A DNA stretch of 57,296 nucleotides from contig NZ_JAPPUW010000029.1 of assembly GCF_026712205.1 (NCBI RefSeq), positions 1-57,296 of the forward strand, given 5' to 3'. Within the stretch, counting starts at the first letter, position 1. The number at the start of each line of letters is the position of its first letter. Below the pieces are notes generated by a model. It saw only the letters and a program-made list of their open reading frames with translations, was not told where the DNA came from and made no database searches. Below, piece by piece: positions 1 through 8,156 of this stretch. The translations under genes were made by a program, and so were the position numbers. The stretch comes from Pelomonas aquatica. Its GTDB lineage: Bacteria; Pseudomonadota; Gammaproteobacteria; Burkholderiales; Burkholderiaceae_C.

Positions 1-2
1 TG

Positions 3-536
3 GACCTGGCCGAGGCGCCGCGCGCCGATGCGGCCGAGGCCGTCGCGGCCCTGCGCGCCGCCGGCCGGCGCGTGCGCCTGCTGTCGGGCGACCAGCCGGC
101 CGCCGTCGCCCGCATGGCGGCCCGCCTGGACATCGCGCACTGGCGCGGCGGCGCGACGCCCGCGGCCAAGCTCGCCGCGCTGCGCGAGTGGCAGGCCGAC
201 GGCGAGCATGTGCTGATGGTGGGCGACGGCATCAACGACGCGCCGGTGCTGGCCGCCGCCAACGTGCGCATCGCGATGGGGCAGGGCGCCATGCTGGCGC
301 GCAGCGCGGCGGATGCGCTGCTGGTGTCCGACCGGCTGATGGCCCTGCCTCAGGCGCTCGCGTTGGCGCAGAAGACCCGCCGCGTGCTGCGCCAGAACCT
401 GGCCTGGGCGGCGCTCTACAACCTGGCCTGCGTGCCGCTGGCGCTCACGGGCTGGCTGCCACCGCTGGCCGCGGGCGTGGGCATGGCAAGCAGCTCGCTG
501 TTCGTCGTCCTCAACGCGCAACGATTGAACCGCTGA
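3..536 (+). CDS. ccoI: Copper-type P1B ATPase, C-terminal part (cut by window edge)
   Basis: C-terminal 177 residues of a heavy-metal P-type ATPase; the N-terminus lies outside the window. The hinge motif GDGINDAPVLA of the P-domain is present, followed by the usual AxSAAD-like stretch and two closing membrane helices. In cbb3 oxidase clusters the ATPase at this position (CcoI/FixI) moves copper across the inner membrane for the CuB site of CcoN. The gene stops one base into the ATG of ccoS, so the two are translationally coupled. The symbol rests on genomic context; the metal-binding N-terminal domain cannot be seen. Confidence 0.88.
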   Translation, partial: DLAEAPRADAAEAVAALRAAGRRVRLLSGDQPAAVARMAARLDIAHWRGGATPAAKLAALREWQADGEHVLMVGDGINDAPVLAAANVRIAMGQGAMLARSAADALLVSDRLMALPQALALAQKTRRVLRQNLAWAALYNLACVPLALTGWLPPLAAGVGMASSSLFVVLNAQRLNR

Positions 537-721
537 TGGACATCCTCTACCTGCTCATCCCCTTCTCGGTCGTGCTGGTGCTGCTCATCGTGGCGGTGTT
601 CGGCTGGGCCGTGAACTCGGGGCAGCTCGATGGTTTCGAACACGAGGCCGAACGCATCCTGCTTGACGAGGATCAAGGCGCCCCCGCCGGTCCCCGCAAA
701 GAATCGTTTTCTTCAGAGTGA
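536..721 (+). CDS. ccoS: cbb3 oxidase maturation protein CcoS
   Basis: A 61-residue protein with one N-terminal membrane helix (residues about 3-25) beginning MDILYLLIP, followed by an acidic tail, which is the standard CcoS layout. CcoS is needed for insertion of heme and copper into CcoN. Its ATG at 536 overlaps the stop of the ATPase (TGATG), and its own stop at 719-721 runs into the AAGGAG ribosome binding site of ccoN. It therefore sits exactly between ccoI and ccoN, as in other betaproteobacteria. Confidence 0.9.
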   Translation: MDILYLLIPFSVVLVLLIVAVFGWAVNSGQLDGFEHEAERILLDEDQGAPAGPRKESFSSE

Positions 722-731
722 AGGAGCCGCG

Positions 732-2177
732 ATGGCGAACGAAAGAGCCCAGGCAGCGCCTGGTGCGGTGTACGAGGACGGGCCGGTACGCGCATTCGCG
801 CTGGCCGCCGTGCTGTGGGGCGTGGTGGGCATGGCGGTCGGCGTCTTCATCGCCGCGCAGCTCGCCTGGCCCGAGATCGGCGCCGGCATCCCCTGGCTGA
901 GCTATGGCCGCCTGCGGCCGCTGCACACCAACGCCGTCATCTTCGCCTTCGGCGGCTGCACGCTGATGGCCACCAGCTACCACGTCGTGCAGCGCACCGG
1001 CCAGACGCGGCTGTTCGCGCCCGGCCTGGCCTGGTTCCACTTCTGGTGCTGGCAGCTCGTCATCGTCGCGGCGGCCATCTCGCTGCCGCTGGGCTTTACG
1101 CGCGGCAAGGAATACGCCGAGCTGGAGTGGCCCATCGGCGTGCTGATCACCATCGCCTGGGTGGCCTATGCCATCGTCTTCTTCGGCACGGTGGGGCGGC
1201 GCAAGATCCGCCACATCTACGTGGCCAACTGGTTCTTCGGCGGCTTCATCCTCGCGGTGGCCCTGCTGCACATCGTCAACGGCGCGGTGATGCCGGTCAG
1301 CTTCTGGAAGAGTTATTCCGCCTATGCCGGCGTGCAGGACGCCATGGTGCAGTGGTGGTACGGGCATAACGCGGTGGGCTTCTTCCTGACCGCGGGCTTC
1401 CTCGGGATGATGTACTACTACATCCCCAAGCAGGCCGAGCGCCCGGTCTACAGCTACCGCCTGTCCATCGTCCACTTCTGGGCGCTGATCTTCACCTATA
1501 TGTGGGCGGGCCCGCATCACCTGCACTACACGGCGCTGCCGGACTGGGCGCAGAGCGTGGGCATGATCTTCAGCCTGGTGCTGCTGGCGCCGAGCTGGGG
1601 CGGCATGATCAACGGCATCATGACCCTGTCGGGCGCCTGGCACAAACTGCGCGACGACCCGATCCTGAAGTTCCTCATCGTGTCGCTGTCCTTCTACGGC
1701 ATGTCGACCTTCGAGGGCCCGATGATGTCGATCAAGACGGTCAACGCGCTGTCGCACTACACCGACTGGACCATCGGCCACGTGCACAGCGGCGCGCTGG
1801 GCTGGGTGGGCCTGATTTCGATGGGCTCGCTCTACCACCTGATCCCGCGCATGTTCGGCCGCACGCAGATGTACTCCAGGCGCGCCATCGAGTTGCACTT
1901 CTGGATCGCGACGCTGGGCATCGTGCTCTACATCGCCGCGATGTGGATCGCCGGCGTCATGCAGGGCCTGATGTGGCGCGCGGTCAACCCCGACGGCACG
2001 CTGGTCTACACCTTCGTCGAAAGCGTCAAGGCGACCTGGCCGTTCTATGTGGCGCGCCTGCTCGGCGGCCTGCTCTACCTCGCCGGCATGCTGGTCATGG
2101 CCTGGAACGTCGTGCGTACCGTGCAGGCGGGCAGGGCCCAGCCGGTGCGCATCCCCCAAGTCATGGCCCACGCCTGA
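732..2177 (+). CDS. ccoN: cbb3-type cytochrome c oxidase subunit I
   Basis: 481-residue polytopic membrane protein, the catalytic subunit of the high-affinity cbb3 oxidase that reduces oxygen to water with heme b and heme b3-CuB. Histidine ligand regions are visible: RPLHTNAV for low-spin heme, the [10 protein letters not shown] segment and [11 protein letters not shown] for CuB, and [10 protein letters not shown] near the end. The start at 732 is chosen because AAGGAG lies 5 bases upstream and the length matches the family. ccoO begins 12 bases after its stop, so N-O-Q-P form one operon. No FNR box was seen directly upstream, so the promoter probably lies before the ATPase gene, outside the window. 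Confidence 0.97.
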   Translation: MANERAQAAPGAVYEDGPVRAFALAAVLWGVVGMAVGVFIAAQLAWPEIGAGIPWLSYGRLRPLHTNAVIFAFGGCTLMATSYHVVQRTGQTRLFAPGLAWFHFWCWQLVIVAAAISLPLGFTRGKEYAELEWPIGVLITIAWVAYAIVFFGTVGRRKIRHIYVANWFFGGFILAVALLHIVNGAVMPVSFWKSYSAYAGVQDAMVQWWYGHNAVGFFLTAGFLGMMYYYIPKQAERPVYSYRLSIVHFWALIFTYMWAGPHHLHYTALPDWAQSVGMIFSLVLLAPSWGGMINGIMTLSGAWHKLRDDPILKFLIVSLSFYGMSTFEGPMMSIKTVNALSHYTDWTIGHVHSGALGWVGLISMGSLYHLIPRMFGRTQMYSRRAIELHFWIATLGIVLYIAAMWIAGVMQGLMWRAVNPDGTLVYTFVESVKATWPFYVARLLGGLLYLAGMLVMAWNVVRTVQAGRAQPVRIPQVMAHA

Positions 2178-2188
2178 AGGAGACGCGG

Positions 2189-2845
2189 ATGACTGCAAAT
2201 ACCGAACGCGCCGGACGGGTGACGGGCCACCAGCGCATCGAGACCAGCAACCTGCTGATGATCGTGCTGGTCCTGCTGACGGTCTTCGTCGGCGGCTTCG
2301 TCGAGATCGTGCCGCTGTTCTTCCAGCGCTCGACGACGCAGGCCGCCCCCGGCCTCAAGCCCTACACGCCGCTGCAGCTGGCCGGCCGCGACATCTATCT
2401 GCGCGAGGGTTGCTACAACTGCCACTCGCAGATGATCCGCCCGCTGCTGGCCGAGACGCTGCGCTACGGCGCCTATTCCACGGCGGGCGAGTTCGTCTAC
2501 GACCACCCCTTCCAGTGGGGCAGCAAGCGCACCGGTCCCGACCTGCACCGCGTCGGCGGCAGGTATAGCGACGAGTGGCACCGCATCCACCTGAACAACC
2601 CGCGCGACCTCGTGCCCGAGTCCAATATGCCGGCCTATTCCTGGCTGGCGGGCGCGAGCGTCGATGCCGCCGCGCTGCCGGCCAAGCTGAGCGCGCTGCG
2701 CCGCCTCGGCGTGCCCTATACCGATGCCGACATCGAGGGCTCGCCCAAGGCCGTCGCCGGCAAGAGCGAGCTGGACGCGCTGATCGCCTATCTGCAGGTG
2801 CTGGGCACCACCCCCGTCAAGGAGACCGCCCATGGGCATCAATGA
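2189..2845 (+). CDS. ccoO: cbb3 oxidase monoheme cytochrome c subunit
   Basis: 218 residues with one N-terminal membrane anchor (about residues 22-44) and a periplasmic monoheme c domain. The heme site GCYNCHS is at about residue 75, and Met residues in SQMIRP and SNMPAYSW are candidates for the axial ligand. CcoO passes electrons from CcoP to CcoN. AAGGAG lies 7 bases upstream of the ATG. Its 3' end overlaps ccoQ by 14 bases, a normal arrangement in this operon. Confidence 0.97.
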   Translation: MTANTERAGRVTGHQRIETSNLLMIVLVLLTVFVGGFVEIVPLFFQRSTTQAAPGLKPYTPLQLAGRDIYLREGCYNCHSQMIRPLLAETLRYGAYSTAGEFVYDHPFQWGSKRTGPDLHRVGGRYSDEWHRIHLNNPRDLVPESNMPAYSWLAGASVDAAALPAKLSALRRLGVPYTDADIEGSPKAVAGKSELDALIAYLQVLGTTPVKETAHGHQ

Positions 2846-2963
2846 ACTCCGCGCGGCCGTGACCGTGGTGTCGCTGGCCGTCTTCGTCGGCATCGTCGTC
2901 TGGGCCTGGCGTGGCCGCTTCGACGATGCCGCCACCCTGCCGCTGCAAGGGGATGATCAATGA
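2832..2963 (+). CDS. ccoQ: cbb3 oxidase small subunit CcoQ
   Basis: A 43-residue protein beginning [10 protein letters not shown] with one membrane helix (about residues 8-26) and a short charged tail. CcoQ/FixQ stabilises the CcoNOP assembly. It starts inside the last codons of ccoO and ends in an ATGA overlap with ccoP, so all three are coupled. The call rests on size, single helix and position between ccoO and ccoP. Confidence 0.9.
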   Translation: MGINELRAAVTVVSLAVFVGIVVWAWRGRFDDAATLPLQGDDQ

Positions 2964-3874
2964 GCGATTTCATCAGCCCCGGCTGGTCGTTCTTCGTCGC
3001 CGCCGCCACCGTGTTTGGCCTGCTGGCCTGCATCCTGCTGCTGCTGATCGCCAGCCGGCGCCAGCCCTCGGCCGCCGACAACACGACCGGCCACGTCTGG
3101 GACGAAGACCTGCGCGAGCTGAACAACCCGCTGCCGCTGTGGTGGATGGGCCTGTTCGTGCTGACCGTGGCCTTCGCCGGCATCTACCTGGCCCTCTACC
3201 CGGGCCTGGGCAGCGCCGCCGGCAAGCTCGGCTGGACCAGCCTGGGCGAGCATGCCGCCGACGTGGCCCAGACCCGTGCCGCCATGGCGCCCGTCTACGC
3301 CGCGTTCACGGGCATGACGCCCGAGCAGCTCGCCAAGGACCCCAAGGCCCACGCCATCGGCGAGCGGCTGTTTGCCAACAACTGCGCGCAATGCCATGGC
3401 GCCGATGCCAAGGGCTCCAAGGGCTTTCCCAACCTGACCGACAACGACTGGCTCTGGGGCGGCAGCTACGACACCATCGTCGAGACCATCACCAAGGGCC
3501 GCGAGGGCAATATGCCTGTGATGGCGCCGGCCGTGGGCAGCGCCGAGGACGTGCGCAACGTCGCCCACTATGTGATGTCGCTGTCGGGCAGCCCGCACAA
3601 CGCGCTCTATGCCCAGCTCGGCAAGCCGAAGTTCGTCGTCTGCGCGGCCTGCCACGGCCCGGCCGGCAAGGGCAACCAGGCGCTGGGCGCGCCCAACCTG
3701 ACCGACAAGATCTGGTTGCACGGCTGGGGCGAGGAGGCCATCATGGCCATGGTCAACAACGGCAAGCACAATGTGATGCCGGCCCATGGCGAGCGGCTCA
3801 CGCCCGAGCAGATCCGCGTGCTGGCCGCCTATGTCTGGGGCCTGTCGCAGCCGCAGGTTGCCGCCGCGCCCTGA
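2960..3874 (+). CDS. ccoP: cbb3 oxidase diheme cytochrome c subunit
   Basis: 304 residues. The N-terminal part has two hydrophobic segments (about residues 8-30 and 57-78), followed by two cytochrome c domains with CxxCH heme sites at about residues 142-146 (NCAQCH) and 228-232 (VCAACH). CcoP receives electrons from soluble cytochromes and feeds CcoO. The doubled membrane segment is the long form known in many proteobacteria. The start ATG overlaps the ccoQ stop by four bases. Confidence 0.97.
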   Translation: MSDFISPGWSFFVAAATVFGLLACILLLLIASRRQPSAADNTTGHVWDEDLRELNNPLPLWWMGLFVLTVAFAGIYLALYPGLGSAAGKLGWTSLGEHAADVAQTRAAMAPVYAAFTGMTPEQLAKDPKAHAIGERLFANNCAQCHGADAKGSKGFPNLTDNDWLWGGSYDTIVETITKGREGNMPVMAPAVGSAEDVRNVAHYVMSLSGSPHNALYAQLGKPKFVVCAACHGPAGKGNQALGAPNLTDKIWLHGWGEEAIMAMVNNGKHNVMPAHGERLTPEQIRVLAAYVWGLSQPQVAAAP

Positions 3875-3882
3875 AGCCGCCG

Positions 3883-5319
3883 ATGCCCGCTCCCCCCGCC
3901 AAGCCCCAGGGCGACGCCACCGCCGTCATTCGCCTCTACCGCTCGGAGGACAAGATCCATCCGCGCGCGGTGGACGGCCTCTTCGCCCGCTGGCGCTGGG
4001 CCTTCGTCGCGCTGACGCAGGCTGTCTTCTACGGCCTGCCCTGGCTGAGCTGGGGCGACCGGCCCGCCGTGCTGTTCGACCTCGGCTCGCGGCGCTTCTA
4101 CGTCTTCGGCCTGGTGCTGTATCCGCAGGACTTCGTCTACCTGGCGGTGCTGCTGATGATCTCGGCCTTCGCGCTCTTCCTGTTCACGGCCGTGGCGGGG
4201 CGGGTCTGGTGCGGCTATGCCTGCCCGCAGACCGTCTACACCGAGATCTACATGGTCGTGGAGCGCTGGTTCGAAGGCGACCGCAATGCGCGGCTGCGGC
4301 TCGAGAAGGCGCCCTGGTCGTGGAACAAGCTCTGGCGCAAGTCCGGCAAGCAGCTCGCCTGGATCGCCATCGGCCTGTGGACGGGCTTCAGCTTCGTCGG
4401 CTACTTCACGCCCATCCGTGAGCTGGGCGCCGAGGTACTGGCCCTGGGCCTCGGCCCCTGGGAAACCTTCTGGGTGCTGTTCTACGGCTTCGCGACCTAC
4501 GGCAACGCCGGCTATATGCGCGAGCAGGTCTGCAAGTACATGTGCCCCTATGCGCGCTTCCAGAGCGCGATGTTCGACCGCGACACCCTCATCATCAGCT
4601 ACGACGCCGAGCGCGGCGAGCCGCGCGGCAGGAGTGCGCTGCGCGGCAAGAAGGGCGAGGCGCGCAGCGAGGCCGTCGGCGACTGCATCGACTGCGGCCT
4701 GTGCGTGCAGGTCTGCCCGACCGGCATCGACATCCGCGACGGCCTGCAGTACGAGTGCATCGGCTGCGCGGCCTGCATCGATGTCTGCGACGGCGTCATG
4801 GACAAGATGGCCACGCCGCGCGGCCTGATCCGCTACGACACCGAGAACGGCCTGGAGCAGCACCTCACGCGCGCGCAGCGCTGGCGCCGCGTGCTGCGGC
4901 CGCGCGTGCTGGTCTACGGCGCGGTGCTGCTGCTGATCTGCTCGGCCCTGCTCTACAGCCTGCTGTCGCGCCACAGCTTCCGCGTCGACGTCGTGCGCGA
5001 CCGCGCGGCGCTGGCGCGGCTGGTGGAGGACGGCTGGATCGAGAATGTCTACCGCCTGCAGATCATGAATGCGGCCGAGTCGCCGCAGCGCTACCGCGTC
5101 GAGGCCGACGGCCTGCCCGGCCTGAAGCTCGGCCAGGCGACGGCCGTCGAGGTCGGGCCCGCCGAGGCGCGCTGGGTGGCGGTGTCGCTGCGCATGCCGC
5201 CCGAGGCGGCGCAGGCCCTCAAGCCCGGCGCCCACCCGATGCGCTGGCAGGTGCGCCGCGAGACCCCGAACGGCGGCGAGACCGTCTCCGAGAAATCCAC
5301 CTTCGTCGTGCCGCGCTGA
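3883..5319 (+). CDS. ccoG: cbb3 oxidase accessory ferredoxin-like protein CcoG
   Basis: 478 residues with several membrane helices and two 4Fe-4S motifs, CIDCGLCVQVCP at about residue 268 and CIGCAACIDVC at about residue 292. A further Cys pair is seen in WCGYACPQT, and the C-terminal half ends in an Ig-like periplasmic domain. This is the CcoG/RdxA/FixG family, in which the protein is reported to act as a cupric reductase supplying Cu(I) for cbb3 assembly. The start ATG is 8 bases after the ccoP stop; earlier in-frame codons would lie inside ccoP. Confidence 0.95.
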   Translation: MPAPPAKPQGDATAVIRLYRSEDKIHPRAVDGLFARWRWAFVALTQAVFYGLPWLSWGDRPAVLFDLGSRRFYVFGLVLYPQDFVYLAVLLMISAFALFLFTAVAGRVWCGYACPQTVYTEIYMVVERWFEGDRNARLRLEKAPWSWNKLWRKSGKQLAWIAIGLWTGFSFVGYFTPIRELGAEVLALGLGPWETFWVLFYGFATYGNAGYMREQVCKYMCPYARFQSAMFDRDTLIISYDAERGEPRGRSALRGKKGEARSEAVGDCIDCGLCVQVCPTGIDIRDGLQYECIGCAACIDVCDGVMDKMATPRGLIRYDTENGLEQHLTRAQRWRRVLRPRVLVYGAVLLLICSALLYSLLSRHSFRVDVVRDRAALARLVEDGWIENVYRLQIMNAAESPQRYRVEADGLPGLKLGQATAVEVGPAEARWVAVSLRMPPEAAQALKPGAHPMRWQVRRETPNGGETVSEKSTFVVPR

Positions 5320-5336
5320 CGCGGCAGGAGCCTCCG

Positions 5337-5615
5337 ATGGACACCACCACCCTGACACCTCCCTCCGTGCCGGCCTGGCGCGAGCCCATGGTCTGGCTCG
5401 TCGTGTCCGGCCCGGCCATCGTCGTCGTCGCCAGCTTCGTGTCGCTGGCGCTGGCGATCCGCCATCCCGACCCGCCGCTGGACCTGCACGCCAGCACGGC
5501 CCAGGCCGCCGACGAGGTCGAGCCGGCCGACCTGCGCGCCCGCGAGGGCGATGTCGTGCCGGCCATGGTCGCCCGCAACCACGCCGCCACCGGCACCGCG
5601 GGCCTGAAGCGATGA
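5337..5615 (+). CDS. FixH-like small membrane protein
   Basis: 92 residues, one strong membrane helix (about residues 18-41) and an otherwise polar chain rich in Asp and Ala. Position straight after ccoG, plus the W-R-E-P-M-V-W-L-V-V entry into the helix, suggest the short betaproteobacterial version of FixH/CcoH, an assembly factor that associates with the cbb3 complex. The periplasmic FixH domain is much reduced compared with rhizobial FixH, so the assignment is only moderate. GGCAGGAG lies upstream of the ATG, and the stop overlaps the next ATG (ATGA). Confidence 0.65.
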   Translation: MDTTTLTPPSVPAWREPMVWLVVSGPAIVVVASFVSLALAIRHPDPPLDLHASTAQAADEVEPADLRAREGDVVPAMVARNHAATGTAGLKR

Positions 5616-5905
5616 ACGGCCAGCCCGGCCTCTCGCGCGTCAAGCGCTTCGCGCTGGCCGTGGCCTGGTCGTCCTTCCTCTGTGCCGGCGTGCTCGAGGT
5701 GCTGGTGTTCGCGGTCATCGACCCGGGCGACCTGCGCTGGTTCGGCGCGGCGCCGGTGCAGTTGTCGGCCCAGGCGGTCTACACCGTCAGCTTCCTGATC
5801 TTCTGGGGCGTCATCGCGCTGGGCGCCAGCCTGGCGCTGCTGCTGGTCAGCCAGCCGGCCGAGGGCGTCAGGCCCGCGCGCCGCTCGCCGGGCTGGCCTC
5901 GCTGA
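5612..5905 (+). CDS. Small two-helix membrane protein at the end of the cco operon
   Basis: 97 residues with two predicted membrane helices (about residues 11-35 and 53-80) and a basic tail; no family recognised. It starts in an ATGA overlap with the FixH-like gene, so it is part of the cco transcript and may assist the oxidase, but that is inference from position. Its last 38 bases overlap the end of the convergent ndh gene on the other strand. Confidence 0.7.
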   Translation: MNGQPGLSRVKRFALAVAWSSFLCAGVLEVLVFAVIDPGDLRWFGAAPVQLSAQAVYTVSFLIFWGVIALGASLALLLVSQPAEGVRPARRSPGWPR

Positions 5906-7193
5906 GCCCGCGGCCGGCGACGACGCGCGCGCTGCGGTCGTAAGTCCAGTAGGCCCAGGCCCAGTCCATCAGCACGACGAAGCGGTTGCGGAAGCCGATC
6001 AGGAACCAGATGTGGGCGAACAGCCAGAACAGCCAGGCCGCATAGCCCGAGAAGCGCAGTGCGCCGAGCGGCGTGCCCAGGTCGACGACGGCGCTGTGGC
6101 GGCCGATGGTGGCGAGATTGCCGTAGTCGCGGTAGCGGAAGGCCTGCGTGGCCTCGCCGCGCAGCCGGCGCCCGATATTGGCCGCCGCGCAACGACCCAT
6201 CTGCTTGGCGCCGGGCGACACGCCGGGCACGGGCTTCGGTTCGCGGCCGGGCGCGTGGCTCTGCGCGGCGGCGAGGTCGCCGATGACCTGGATGTCCGGA
6301 TGGCCCTTCAGGCTCAGGTCGGGCTCGACGACGACGCGGCCGGCGCGGTCCAGCACGCAGCCCGTGGCCGCGGCCAGCGCACGGCCCAGCGGCGACGCGG
6401 CCACGCCGGCGGCCCAGACGATGCAGCGGCTGGCCAGGCGCTCGGGGCCTGAGGGCGTCGCGATGTCCAGCCCCTCGGCATCGATGCCGGTCACGCGGGC
6501 GTTCAGCCTCACCTCGACGCCCAGCGCGGCGAGCTGCTCGCGGGCGCTCTCGCTCAGGCCTTCGGGCATGGCCTGCAGCACGCGCGCGCCGCCCTCGACG
6601 AGCAGCACGCGGGCCTGGCGCGGGTCGATGCGGCGGAACTCGCCGGGCAGCGTGTGGCGGGCGATCTCGGCCAATGTGCCGGCCAGCTCGACGCCGGTCG
6701 GCCCGGCGCCGATGACGGCGAACTGCATCAGCGCCGCACGCCTGGCGGGATCGTCTTCGCGCTCGGCGGCCTCGAAGGCCAGCAGCACGCGGCGGCGGAT
6801 CTCGAAGGCGTCGTCCAGCGTCTTCAGCCCCGGCGCATGCGCGGCCCAGTCGTCGCGGCCGAAGTAGCTGTGCGTGGCGCCGGCGGCGACGATGAGCTGG
6901 TCCCAGCGCAGCTGCGCGCCATCCTTGAGCGTGGCGGTCCGCGCGGCGGCGTCGATGCCGACGACTTCGCCGAGCAGCGTTGTCACGCGGTGCCGGCCAC
7001 GGAACAGATGGCGGATGGGCGCCGCAATGGACGGTGCCGACAGCCCCGCCGTGGCCACCTGGTAGAGCAGAGGCTGGAACAGGTGGTGGTTGGTCTTGTC
7101 GATGACGGTGACGTCGACATCGGCGGCACGGAGTGCTCGTGCCGCCTCCAGGCCGCCGAAGCCGCAGCCGATGATCAGGACTTGGGGACGCAT
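5868..7193 (-). CDS. ndh: Type II NADH:quinone oxidoreductase (NDH-2)
   Basis: 441 residues. The N-terminal FAD site GCGFGGLEAARAL (about residues 9-21) and a second nucleotide site VIGAGPTGVELAG (about residue 165) are those of the NDH-2 family, and a hydrophobic C-terminal segment suits membrane attachment. NDH-2 passes electrons from NADH to quinone without proton pumping. It lies 71 bases downstream of fnr on the same strand, so the two may be cotranscribed and a switch of respiratory chain with oxygen is plausible. The intergenic gap holds a 7-bp inverted repeat, TTGCTGC/GCAGCAA (7215-7231), of unknown role. Confidence 0.93.
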   Translation of the reverse strand: MRPQVLIIGCGFGGLEAARALRAADVDVTVIDKTNHHLFQPLLYQVATAGLSAPSIAAPIRHLFRGRHRVTTLLGEVVGIDAAARTATLKDGAQLRWDQLIVAAGATHSYFGRDDWAAHAPGLKTLDDAFEIRRRVLLAFEAAEREDDPARRAALMQFAVIGAGPTGVELAGTLAEIARHTLPGEFRRIDPRQARVLLVEGGARVLQAMPEGLSESAREQLAALGVEVRLNARVTGIDAEGLDIATPSGPERLASRCIVWAAGVAASPLGRALAAATGCVLDRAGRVVVEPDLSLKGHPDIQVIGDLAAAQSHAPGREPKPVPGVSPGAKQMGRCAAANIGRRLRGEATQAFRYRDYGNLATIGRHSAVVDLGTPLGALRFSGYAAWLFWLFAHIWFLIGFRNRFVVLMDWAWAYWTYDRSARVVAGRGLSEASPASGARA

Positions 7194-7264
7194 GGCCCGA
7201 TGCTACGTCCGATATTGCTGCGGTGCAGCAACATGCGCCGACAAGGGCCTTTTTGAGCGCCTTG

Positions 7265-8050
7265 TCAGCAGGCCGCGTTGGAGACCAGGCGCTGCAGGGC
7301 CGGCTGGTCCAGCACCGTGATCTGGCGCTGCTTCACGTCCAGCACGCCGTCTTCCTGGAACTTGGAGAACGCGCGGCTCACCGTTTCCAGCTTGAGGCCG
7401 AGGTAGCTGCCGATCTCCTCGCGCGTCATGCGCAGTACGAGGCTGGACGCCGAGAAGCCGCGCGCCTGCAGGCGCTGGGTCAGGTTCAGCAGGAAGGCCG
7501 CGAGCCGCTCCTCGGCGCGCATATTGCCCAGCAGCAGCATCACGCCATGGTCGCGCACGATCTCGCGGCTCATAATCTTGTGGAACTGGTGCTGCAGCAC
7601 GCTGAATTCGCGCGACAGCCCTTCCAGCTGCGTGTAGGGAATCACGCAGACCGAGGAGTCCTCCAGCGCGACGGCGTCGCAGTGGTGGTGGTCGCTGCTG
7701 ATGCCGTCCAGGCCCAGCAGCTCGCCGGCCATCTGGAAGCCCGTGACCTGGTCGCGGCCGTCCTCGCTGCCGACGCAGGTCTTGAAGAAGCCGGTGCGCA
7801 CTGCATACAGCGCCTCGAACCGCTCGCCGTTGCGGAACAGGTGCTCGCCGCGCGGCACGGCGCGCCGCTTGGCGACGAGGCCGTCGAGCTGATCCAGCTC
7901 GCTGGCGTTCAGCCCGACGGGCAGGCAGAGCTCGCGCAGATTGCAGCTCGCGCAGGCGACCTTGAGCGGCTCGATGGCGGCGGAGTTGGGCGTCGGCATG
8001 TCGTGCATTATCGACATGCGGGATGTAGGCGCGAGGGTCTTCATCAGCAT
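7265..8050 (-). CDS. fnr: FNR-family oxygen-sensing transcription regulator
   Basis: 261 residues from the ATG at 8050. Four cysteines fit the oxygen-labile 4Fe-4S cluster of FNR: C33, C36 and C42 in CASCNLRELC, and C135 in SSVCVIP. A cyclic-nucleotide-binding-like domain follows, then a C-terminal helix-turn-helix with ETVSRAF as recognition helix, matching the E-SR contact of FNR with TTGAT. Start choice is uncertain: ATGs at 8050, 8044, 8017, 8008 and 7999 all lie before the first cysteine. The first two fit best with a transcript from the FNR-dependent promoter proposed at 8080-8121. In Rubrivivax the orthologue FnrL is known to control cco and hemN. Confidence 0.94.
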   Translation of the reverse strand: MLMKTLAPTSRMSIMHDMPTPNSAAIEPLKVACASCNLRELCLPVGLNASELDQLDGLVAKRRAVPRGEHLFRNGERFEALYAVRTGFFKTCVGSEDGRDQVTGFQMAGELLGLDGISSDHHHCDAVALEDSSVCVIPYTQLEGLSREFSVLQHQFHKIMSREIVRDHGVMLLLGNMRAEERLAAFLLNLTQRLQARGFSASSLVLRMTREEIGSYLGLKLETVSRAFSKFQEDGVLDVKQRQITVLDQPALQRLVSNAAC

Positions 8051-8079
8051 GGCGTTCTGGAGTTGTGTCAACTTCAGGC

Positions 8080-8085
8080 ATTCTT
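8080..8085 (-). promoter_or_regulatory. Candidate -10 element of the fnr promoter
   Basis: On the minus strand AAGAAT (4 of 6 to TATAAT) is centred 32 bases from the middle of the FNR box. A class II FNR promoter, box centred at -41.5, would have its -10 here. Transcription would begin near 8073, about 23 bases before the ATG at 8050, which implies autoregulation of fnr. Confidence 0.45.
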
Positions 8086-8107
8086 GGCTGGCGCGTGCGC
8101 TGTGCAA

Positions 8108-8121
8108 TTGATGTGGATCAA
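8108..8121. promoter_or_regulatory. Perfect FNR box between fnr and hemN
   Basis: TTGATGTGGATCAA matches the full consensus TTGAT-N4-ATCAA with no mismatch. Its centre is 42.5 bases before the hemN ATG and 64.5 bases before the fnr ATG at 8050, so a single site could serve both divergent promoters. Confidence 0.88.
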
Positions 8122-8156
8122 GACCGGCTCGCGGTGCCCTGGGGCAAAGTGTCCAC

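Noticed and set aside
585-2198. 537-codon open frame opposite ccoN
   Set aside because: Shadow of ccoN with biased composition.
7215-7231. TTGCTGC/GCAGCAA repeat as a second FNR-type site
   Set aside because: It does not match TTGAT-N4-ATCAA; it may be a small hairpin or another regulator's site, too weak to call.
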